Of a DNA stretch of 9,394 nt, positions 1 to 5,579 are shown one piece after another. Position numbers and translations under genes: made by a program. Positions within the stretch are counted from its first letter, which is position 1, and each line of letters opens with the position of its first letter. The stretch comes from Oligoflexia bacterium (GTDB taxonomy: Bacteria; Bdellovibrionota; UBA1018), in NCBI GenBank assembly GCA_903854365.1, contig CAINWE010000300.1, positions 1 through 9,394 of the forward strand, given 5' to 3'. The notes under the pieces are model-generated. The model ran no database searches, was not told where the DNA came from, and saw only the letters and a list, made by a program, of their open reading frames with translations.

Positions 1-191
1 ATCAGTCCGTGAATATACTTCGGAGCAAGGGGGACATCTGTAATTGGCAGTGATTGGGTCACCTCCTGAACGGCGCTCACATCAATGCCATAGAGGCGAC
101 CTGAGACAGTAAAGGTGGTGAATTGCGCCGTTGTCGGGTGTTCAGGGTGGGTCCTGCTTGCGTGATTTTGCTGAGGCAGTGGTTCATTCAT
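1..191 (-). CDS. cheW: CheW-like chemotaxis coupling protein, N-terminal part (cut by window edge)
   Basis: CheW proteins link chemoreceptors to the CheA kinase at the inner membrane. About 63 codons are visible. A polar leader of about 22 residues is followed by the start of a CheW SH3-like domain: a beta strand FTTFTVSGRLYGIDV, then VQEVTQSLPITDVPLAPKYI, then HGL, where the window ends. The order 'YGIDV..VQEV...PIT.VP.AP.YI.GL' is the standard CheW opening. The ATG at 191-189 overlaps the cheA stop (186-184), and AGGAGG at 203-198 sits 6 bases upstream, so the start is well supported. The arrangement implies one mRNA and coupled translation with cheA. The C-terminal half is outside the window, so it could be a longer protein, for example one with a second domain. 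Confidence 0.88.
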   Translation of the reverse strand, partial: MNEPLPQQNHASRTHPEHPTTAQFTTFTVSGRLYGIDVSAVQEVTQSLPITDVPLAPKYIHGL

Positions 192-2892
192 GAGAGACCT
201 CCTGGATAGCGTCCATGAGTTGTTCACTTTTGAGCTTTTCTAGGTAGCGTTGAAAGCCGGACTGCGCTCCTTGCTGAAGGTCTGACTCGCGAATACGTGT
301 GGTGAGTGCGATCATGGGGATGTTCGAAAATTCTCTGTTCTTTTTAACGTTTTCAGCTAGTTGAAATCCGTTCATTTTAGGCATTTCTATATCAGAAAGA
401 ATGAGATCGAAATGACCAGGGGGAGCGCTTAAAAGAATTTTCAACGCCTCCTCGCCGTCTGCTGCGTGCGTAACCTCATGCCCTTGAGAAGTGAGGATTT
501 TTGTAACTTGTTTGACAAAAAATGCAGTGTCTTCCGCGAATAGAATTCTGAGTGGCCGAGAGTTGACCCGAGCGAGTGGTGCGCTCGGTGCTTCTAATTT
601 TCTAGGAGGGGAAAGGCCAGTGACCAGATCAATCACTTCAAGGACGTCAATGACTGTGGTCACCTCGTTGGCGATAATTAAGTTCCCTAGAATGCCGGGT
701 GCTCTTCGAATCGGTTCCTCGATCTCGTGATTGGTCAGGAGGATATCGTTGATTTCAGTAACTTCGATGCCGTAGAGTCGATTTCTTTTTTGGACTACAA
801 TGATGGAGATCATCTCAGGATCGAGGATTTGCTGTTTTATTTCTAGATCAATTTTTGATTCAAGGCCAAGGATCTGGTGTAGGTCAATGATTGGTAGGAC
901 TGTGTTGCGGTATTGCACAATGCGTTGGTTGCCCGAGATTTCAATCGAAGTTTTTGAGAATTTTTCAAGTCTATGGACGAGGCAGAGCGGAATTGTGAAC
1001 GTTCCTGGGGTCCTTAGGGCAAACGAGAGCATTTCCTGTGTCTCGAATTCCAGCTGGTTTTTGCTGCGTTGGCCTAGATGAGATGATTCTACTTTTCGGT
1101 TTCGAGCTTGGTGGAGATTTGCCTTCGTCGCGATCCCGAGGACGTCAAAAATAAGAGAAACGCTACCATCGCCCATGATGGTTGCTCCCGAGTAGAGGAG
1201 GAGCTTCTTGAAAAATTTTGCGAGTGGTTTTACTACAATATCGGCTGTGTCTAGAATTTCATCCACGATGAGTCCGAAGGGACCAAAGTCGGTACTCAGT
1301 ACGACAATATTAACACAGTCGGCGGTCGCGGCATTCGAGCGAGGTTCTGAATCTATAATTTCGTCGAGCGAAACCAGCGGGAGGAGGTGATCCCGCAGGC
1401 GAAGTACTGGCTTGCCTTGTAAAAGTTCTAACTTGTGATTTGACTCGGAGGAGTCTACGCGGACCAACTCGATGAGTTTGACTTGCGGAATCGCAAAGCG
1501 ATTGGTTTTATAGCGAACGATGAGAGCTGGAACAATAGCAAGAGTCAGCGGGATTTTGAGTCGGATGCAAGTGCCTTTTTTGGGTTCACTTCTTAAGTCG
1601 ACTGTTCCGCCAATTTTTTCAATGTTGGTTTTTACCACGTCCATTCCGACGCCTCTCCCTGACACGTTGCTCACTGTGAGGGCCGTTGAGAATCCTGGGG
1701 TAAAAATCAGTTGATGAATCTCACGTTCTGATAGAAGTGCCGCCTTTTCAGGAGTGATTAATTTTTTTTCCACTGCCTTGGCGATGAGTTTTTGAGAGTC
1801 AAGGCCCCGCCCGTCATCGTTCACCTCGACGACGACCTGGCCGCTTTCTTGTAGGGAGCTGACGGAGATTTTCCCAGTAGGGCGCTTGCCAGATTTTCTT
1901 CGGGTCTCAGGATCTTCAATTCCGTGATCGCATGCATTGCGAATGATATGAGTCAGGGGATCCTTAATTGCTTCGATCAGGGTTTTGTCGAGCTCGGTTT
2001 CGGCTCCATCGATCGAGATTTCGATCTGCTTCTGGAGGTCTCGGGCTAGCTCGCGAACGAATCGAGCCAGGTTGGAGAGAATGCTTCCGATGGGTTGCAT
2101 GCGAGTTCTCATGACTTCTTCCTGGAGTTCGCTCGTGACTAAGTCCAGTTTCTGGCTCAGATTGAGTAACGTGAAATCTTCGTGATTGTGAGAGTACTGG
2201 AGTACTTGGTTGCGCACTAAAACCATTTCTCCTACGAGGTTCATGAGTCGATCTAAGAGTGAGACTTGGACTCTGATGGTAGAGATGGAGTCTTGCCCAG
2301 AGGCCGGAGGGTCAGCTTTGTTGGGTGTTTGCACGAGCTGTAGAGTTTCCTGTGAGGTCAGGATTACGGGGGGCTCGTCGGGGATGTGGTTTGCAGGCGA
2401 GTCTGCTCGGTGAGGTGTCTCGAGTCCGATCTGGGAGGGTTGTTCGGGCAGCGGCCAGGGATTCTTGATGATGAGGAGATCGGGTCCGAAAAGGCGTGTG
2501 GCAGCATCAATCAATCGACTGACGGTAAGGTAAATATCTGATACTTGGATTTCTAGATTTTTTTCGGGATTCTTTTCGGTTTTAATGAGGCGTCCGATGA
2601 TATCCAGGCATGAAAACAGAGAGTCGATCCACTCAGCTTGTAGAGATATATTTTTTCTACGTATGGGTTCGAGGGAAGCTTCCATGACGTGGGCAATTTG
2701 GGCGATTTGAGTTCGATTAAAAAGTTGAGCCGTTCCCTTGAGTGTATGAATATCCCGGTAAATTGAGTCGATTAGCTTTGGGTTTTGCCTGTTTTGGGCA
2801 ATTTCGGTCAAGCATTGGGAAACCCGAACGATGATCTCCTCGCCTTCTGCGTAAAACTCAAGAAGAGATTCTGTCGATATGGGTTCTGCCAT
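184..2892 (-). CDS. cheA: Hybrid chemotaxis histidine kinase CheA with tandem CheW-like domains and C-terminal receiver
   Basis: CheA is the cytoplasmic kinase of chemoreceptor arrays: it autophosphorylates on a histidine and passes the phosphate to response regulators. Domains in order: HPt (about 5-105) with phosphohistidine His49 in HTLKGTA; a Pro-rich linker (about 138-202) with no visible P2 regulator-docking domain; dimerisation helices (about 203-265, opening IRVQVSLLDRLMNLVGEM); an ATPase with N box (His315, Asn319, Asp322, His323), DDGRG (359-363) and GRGVGMD (412-418); a CheW-like P5 domain (about 455-590); a second, diverged CheW-like domain (about 620-760); and a receiver (about 781-902) with Glu787/Asp788, phosphoacceptor Asp834, Thr864 and Lys886. 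All catalytic residues are present, so kinase and receiver both look active. At 902 residues it is longer than classical CheA (about 650) because of the extra CheW-like and receiver domains. The start at 2892 gives a full HPt. The CheW-like gene follows with an 8-base overlap. Confidence 0.93.
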   Translation of the reverse strand: MAEPISTESLLEFYAEGEEIIVRVSQCLTEIAQNRQNPKLIDSIYRDIHTLKGTAQLFNRTQIAQIAHVMEASLEPIRRKNISLQAEWIDSLFSCLDIIGRLIKTEKNPEKNLEIQVSDIYLTVSRLIDAATRLFGPDLLIIKNPWPLPEQPSQIGLETPHRADSPANHIPDEPPVILTSQETLQLVQTPNKADPPASGQDSISTIRVQVSLLDRLMNLVGEMVLVRNQVLQYSHNHEDFTLLNLSQKLDLVTSELQEEVMRTRMQPIGSILSNLARFVRELARDLQKQIEISIDGAETELDKTLIEAIKDPLTHIIRNACDHGIEDPETRRKSGKRPTGKISVSSLQESGQVVVEVNDDGRGLDSQKLIAKAVEKKLITPEKAALLSEREIHQLIFTPGFSTALTVSNVSGRGVGMDVVKTNIEKIGGTVDLRSEPKKGTCIRLKIPLTLAIVPALIVRYKTNRFAIPQVKLIELVRVDSSESNHKLELLQGKPVLRLRDHLLPLVSLDEIIDSEPRSNAATADCVNIVVLSTDFGPFGLIVDEILDTADIVVKPLAKFFKKLLLYSGATIMGDGSVSLIFDVLGIATKANLHQARNRKVESSHLGQRSKNQLEFETQEMLSFALRTPGTFTIPLCLVHRLEKFSKTSIEISGNQRIVQYRNTVLPIIDLHQILGLESKIDLEIKQQILDPEMISIIVVQKRNRLYGIEVTEINDILLTNHEIEEPIRRAPGILGNLIIANEVTTVIDVLEVIDLVTGLSPPRKLEAPSAPLARVNSRPLRILFAEDTAFFVKQVTKILTSQGHEVTHAADGEEALKILLSAPPGHFDLILSDIEMPKMNGFQLAENVKKNREFSNIPMIALTTRIRESDLQQGAQSGFQRYLEKLKSEQLMDAIQEVSHE
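198..203 (-). promoter_or_regulatory. Strong Shine-Dalgarno of cheW inside the end of cheA
   Basis: The minus strand reads AGGAGG here, a full anti-16S match, 6 bases before the ATG of the downstream CheW-like gene and within the last codons of cheA. It fixes the cheW start and suggests that cheW is translated efficiently even though its start codon overlaps the cheA stop region. By contrast, cheA itself has only a weak AAAAGAG, 12 bases before its ATG. Confidence 0.75.
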
Positions 2893-3018
2893 TTTTATTT
2901 TGTGCTCTTTTAAAAATTCAAAAGGTCAAACTTTGAAACATATTTTTAGTGTATAATTAGGTGCCTTTTTATTTTATGAGGAAAATTTTTTAAATTAAAG
3001 AGGTAAATTTATATAACG
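2893..3018. other. AT-rich divergent intergenic zone upstream of cheA
   Basis: This stretch of about 126 bases is strongly AT-rich and separates cheA (minus) from everything read on the plus strand. On the plus strand a perfect TATAAT lies at 2952-2957, but the only -35-like hexamer near it (TTGAAA, 2933-2938) is 13 bases away, which is too close. A second plus-strand candidate is TTTAAA (2989-2994), 17 bases, TATAAC (3012-3017). On the minus strand no pair of hexamers upstream of cheA is convincing, so the cheA promoter is not assigned although it should lie here. Confidence 0.5.
2989..3017 (+). promoter_or_regulatory. Possible sigma70-type promoter ahead of the structured intergenic element
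   Basis: TTTAAA and TATAAC are 17 bases apart and match the consensus at 4 of 6 and 5 of 6 positions. Transcription would start near 3024, just before a series of inverted repeats. In AT-rich DNA such matches arise by chance, so this is a weak call that gains only from its position. Confidence 0.28.
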
Positions 3019-3023
3019 ATGGA

Positions 3024-3167
3024 ATTACTTCGACTGAAGTATCTGACGTGGGCAGGACTGAAGTGGTTGCTGGCCGGTGCAGAGGTGAGGCTGCCCCCAC
3101 GTTCCGAGCAGAGAGTGCCTCAGGCGCCAAAGTCCCGGGCAATTGAGGCAGGAGACTTTTTAATTGC
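3024..3167 (+). ncRNA. Candidate structured RNA or leader, unknown family
   Basis: The stretch is clearly GC-richer than the flanking intergenic DNA and holds several inverted repeats. TACTTC (3026-3031) pairs with GAAGTA (3036-3041) across a 4-base loop. ACGTGGGCAG (3046-3055) pairs with 3091-3102 over 10 pairs with a two-C bulge. TGCCTCA (3116-3122) pairs with TGAGGCA (3144-3150). AAAGTC (3129-3134) pairs with GACTTT (3154-3159), flanked by CC/GG pairs and followed by further T, which could act as a terminator. The last two pairings cross, so they are either alternatives or a pseudoknot. I compared it by eye with 6S, SRP, RNase P and tmRNA hallmarks and saw no match. A 69-codon frame (3019-3228) overlaps it but has no properly spaced ribosome site and no recognisable protein. 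The strand is inferred from the promoter-like hexamers and T-run. Confidence 0.3.
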
Positions 3168-3232
3168 TGAGTATTTTGGTGGCGCTTTAGATGGGGCCTT
3201 GTTCTATCTCGGGCGGGTGGGGCGATAAACTA

Positions 3233-3261
3233 TTGACAGTGGGCCCTTGAGATCGTATTCT
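3233..3261 (+). promoter_or_regulatory. Promoter of tRNA-Ser: TTGACA, 17 bases, TATTCT
   Basis: A perfect -35 hexamer TTGACA (3233-3238) and a -10 hexamer TATTCT (3256-3261) have the optimal 17-base spacing. A C-rich discriminator (CCCGTC, 3262-3267) follows, and the likely start point near 3268-3269 leaves a leader of about 10 bases before the mature tRNA. GC-rich discriminators are typical of stringently controlled stable-RNA promoters, so growth-rate control is plausible. Confidence 0.8.
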
Positions 3262-3278
3262 CCCGTCTACTTTGTAGT

Positions 3279-3368
3279 GGAAAGATGGCCGAGTGGCTGA
3301 AGGCGCACGCTTGGAAAGCGTGTTATGGGTAACACCATACGAGGGTTCGAATCCCTCTCTTTCCGCCA
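3279..3368 (+). tRNA. tRNA-Ser (anticodon GGA)
   Basis: This class II tRNA reads UCC and UCU serine codons. The acceptor stem GGAAAGA (3279-3285) pairs perfectly with TCTTTCC (3358-3364), followed by discriminator G and an encoded CCA (3366-3368). The anticodon stem CACGC/GCGTG encloses the loop TTGGAAA, placing the anticodon GGA at 3313-3315. The long variable arm TATGG/CCATA (3324-3339) is diagnostic of tRNA-Ser/Leu/Tyr, and the T arm is GAGGG-TTCGAAT-CCCTC (3341-3357). It is a single gene with its own promoter, not part of a tRNA cluster. The reverse strand gives an open frame containing the familiar REGFEPS string, an artefact of class II tRNA genes. Confidence 0.97.
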
Positions 3369-3413
3369 TTTTCTACCCCCTCCTCTCTCATTCTTTAAAT
3401 TCCCTCATTTCAA
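3366..3413 (+). terminator. G-free, C-rich tract after tRNA-Ser, possible Rho-dependent termination region
   Basis: From the CCA end to position 3413 there are 48 bases without a single G, 19 of them C and most of the rest T. C-rich, G-poor, unstructured RNA is the hallmark of Rho utilisation sites. No intrinsic hairpin with a T-run follows the tRNA, so Rho or simple 3' trimming would have to end the transcript. This is inferred from composition only. Confidence 0.32.
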
Positions 3414-3414
3414 G

Positions 3415-3430
3415 TCAAGCTTGAGCTCAA
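3415..3430. repeat. Two overlapping 10-base palindromes upstream of the glycosyltransferase genes
   Basis: TCAAGCTTGA (3415-3424) and TTGAGCTCAA (3421-3430) are both perfect palindromes sharing TTGA. They lie 60-75 bases before the start of the first glycosyltransferase gene, next to AT-rich DNA with a -10-like TATGAT at 3462-3467. The position would suit a dimeric regulator's operator, but no known operator is recognised. Confidence 0.3.
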
Positions 3431-3489
3431 ATTTTAATTTTAATTATATACTTAATCGGTTTATGATTTAAAAAAAGAGGGGTGAGGGA

Positions 3490-5550
3490 ATGCAAACTCA
3501 GGTAAGGCTGCGGGTGATTCTTCAGTCAGTTTTTTTGCTCTTTGTTACGGGCTACGTCGGCTTGGTCAGTCAAGGCATCCCCTTTTGGGACGATGATTTT
3601 ACCAGTTGGTTTAACCGCATTGAGGGCAAAAGTGTTTGGACTGTGCTCCTCCAGTGTATTTCACCATTTTCTCAGGATGCGAAGAACTGGGGTTATAATG
3701 ACCGTCCTGTGCAGGCATTAGTTTACCAAGTTTCCCGACTTTTGGTTGGGTATGAGTCGTGGCTGGTCCTAGTTGTGAAGGGCCTTGCCTTGGTCGGAAG
3801 CGTGGTTCTCATTGAACGTTGGTCGAAGCGGCTCGTTCCCGCGGGCAGAGGTTCGTGGGTGGTCGGATGCGCTGCTGCTGCCTTGTTTGTCACGGCACCG
3901 GGGCCGTTGGCTGCACAAATTATGATTCAAGATTTTGCGCCTGTCTCAACTTTCATCTTTTTGGCAGTGACCTATGTGATCTGGGGCGAAATTGAGCGAA
4001 CCCCACTGGATTGGGAGGTTCTGAATTCAGAGGGTTTAGGTGCTCAAGCGCAACGGGACTGGTTGGCGCGTTGGATGTGGATTTGCCTTCTGACCGTGGT
4101 TGGGTATCGATGCAAAGCCGATATTAAAATGGTCCCTTTGATTTTTGGATTTTACATTTTGATTTTGCGTCCACGACAATGGAAGCTGTTTGCGGTGCCT
4201 TTGGGCATCATGATGTTTTGGGCGGTTCCGTGGGGAACGGGACTTTTTTCGAAATTACCCCCCTTCGTACCAGGCTCTCAAGGAAGTGAAGTCGACTGGA
4301 TGTGGCAGCCTGCGAGTTTGTCGCGGATGTTGGACTTTCTCTGGGCTTCGGGACCGATTAATTTCAGGTCTTGGGTTAACGATGCTCCCCTGTCGTTAGC
4401 TGGAGTTTTCGGTCCCGGGCTGATCGGCTTCGTTGCGGTGGTTGCTGCTGTGTTCTTGAGGTGGACTTCTTGGCAAAAGGATCATTTTTTTGTCAGGCCC
4501 GAAGATCGTGCGCGATTTTTTTCACTGCTGTGGATGCTCGCAGCGTTGATTGCTGTCAGTACGCTAGCTGGCATTAATGAAACTTTTCGAATTCGATACG
4601 GGATTCTTACCGTGGTGCCAGCGTGCCTCATTTTCGCAAGCGTAGGGGGAATGTTCTTAGAGTCTCAGGAAAGATTTCCGAAGTGGACTCCATTTGTTGT
4701 TTTGCTTTTTGTGGTGTTGCAAGTCGGGATTAATATCAATAGATCATTTAATTATCGGAAGTCCATTGGTTTTGTCATGACCAGCGTAGATGAGCTGTAT
4801 CGCTACGTTGAGACGACACTTCCGTCGGATTCCAAGCTAGCATTGATGCCCGGTTTTATGAATTACCAGTTTCGGCCAGATGCGAAGCCATTTTTTAAAG
4901 ATAAGCCGTCTGTGGGGTCGACGCAGGACCTGGCGCGGCAATTTCCTCCTGGGAAAACCTATCTCATGGGTTGGGAAGTACCATTCTGGGAAGAGATCGA
5001 AGTGGTCGGGCGCTTTACGGGATGTAGCTCGACCCGAATTTTTGATTTGCTTTGGGGGTGTGACACTCAGCAGGCTACTTATCTGATGAGGTATGTCGGG
5101 GGGGATTCATTGTTTAGGGAGGCCGACAGCCTATTAAAGGCGGGTAAGTTGAACGAGGCGAGTGCCGTGTATCAGCATATTCTTGGAAAGTATCCAGGTA
5201 GCCAAGCGGCTCGCTTTGTTTATTCGCAGATCGCTTACGACCTGAGGGACTGGGTGTTAATGGATCGCCTCGGATCAGAGCTTGAACAGAATTTCCCTCA
5301 TCATCCAGGCGTTCTGTATAATCATGCTCTAGCGCTCAAAGAGTTGCGTCGCTTTGGTGAGGCAGCTGAGCGCTTGGAAAGAGTAGTCGCTCAGGATCAG
5401 CGAGGATATGGTTCGCTTTACAATCTGTATGCTGCTTATAAAGATGGGGGCGAGACTCGCAAAGCCAAGAAGATTTTGAATCAGATGAAGGACATTTTTC
5501 CGTCGGATCCTGAGGTGCATCGGCTTTGGATCGAGTCTGATTTGCATTAA
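3490..5550 (+). CDS. Multi-pass membrane GT-C-type glycosyltransferase with C-terminal TPR domain (TMTC-like layout)
   Basis: This is probably an inner-membrane glycosyltransferase that takes sugar from a lipid carrier. The N-terminal part (to about 415) has some 10 hydrophobic spans: about 8-26, 91-110, 122-141, 150-166, 213-227, 233-250, 302-323, 343-361, 371-388 and 400-414. Right after the first span comes PFWDDDF (Asp34-Asp36), where GT-C enzymes keep their catalytic acidic residue in the first outer loop. NDRPVQALVYQVSRLLVGY (70-88) recalls the 'YRPL...L.G' segment of TMTC-type O-mannosyltransferases and similar bacterial proteins. Residues 415-535 form a soluble, probably periplasmic region, and 537-686 form about four TPR-like helix pairs, ending in a helix. 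The ATG is supported by GAGGGG (3477-3482) 7 bases upstream. The next gene begins 29 bases downstream, so they are likely co-transcribed. Donor and acceptor are unknown, and a non-catalytic TPR membrane protein cannot be excluded. Confidence 0.72.
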   Translation: MQTQVRLRVILQSVFLLFVTGYVGLVSQGIPFWDDDFTSWFNRIEGKSVWTVLLQCISPFSQDAKNWGYNDRPVQALVYQVSRLLVGYESWLVLVVKGLALVGSVVLIERWSKRLVPAGRGSWVVGCAAAALFVTAPGPLAAQIMIQDFAPVSTFIFLAVTYVIWGEIERTPLDWEVLNSEGLGAQAQRDWLARWMWICLLTVVGYRCKADIKMVPLIFGFYILILRPRQWKLFAVPLGIMMFWAVPWGTGLFSKLPPFVPGSQGSEVDWMWQPASLSRMLDFLWASGPINFRSWVNDAPLSLAGVFGPGLIGFVAVVAAVFLRWTSWQKDHFFVRPEDRARFFSLLWMLAALIAVSTLAGINETFRIRYGILTVVPACLIFASVGGMFLESQERFPKWTPFVVLLFVVLQVGININRSFNYRKSIGFVMTSVDELYRYVETTLPSDSKLALMPGFMNYQFRPDAKPFFKDKPSVGSTQDLARQFPPGKTYLMGWEVPFWEEIEVVGRFTGCSSTRIFDLLWGCDTQQATYLMRYVGGDSLFREADSLLKAGKLNEASAVYQHILGKYPGSQAARFVYSQIAYDLRDWVLMDRLGSELEQNFPHHPGVLYNHALALKELRRFGEAAERLERVVAQDQRGYGSLYNLYAAYKDGGETRKAKKILNQMKDIFPSDPEVHRLWIESDLH

Positions 5551-5579
5551 GGTACCGGTATCGGCGGGCTGGTAAAGAG

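Noticed and set aside
2913..2935. FliA (sigma28)-type promoter for cheA, from CAAAGTTT on the minus strand
   Set aside because: The -35 part resembles TAAAGTTT, but the sequence 11 bases downstream is TTTTTAAA and does not match GCCGATAA, so the pair fails.
2933..2957. Plus-strand TTGAAA...TATAAT promoter
   Set aside because: The TATAAT is perfect but the spacer is only 13 bases, too short for normal sigma70 recognition. The -10 alone may be chance in AT-rich DNA.
3019..3228. 69-codon open frame on the plus strand starting MELLRLKYLTW
   Set aside because: The only ribosome-like site (AAAGAGG, 2997-3003) is 15 bases from the ATG, no family is recognised, and the inverted repeats explain the composition better. 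It is left as part of the structured-element question and not annotated as a gene.
3187..3369. 60-codon minus-strand frame containing REGFEPS
   Set aside because: It is the reverse strand of the tRNA-Ser gene, a well-known false protein.
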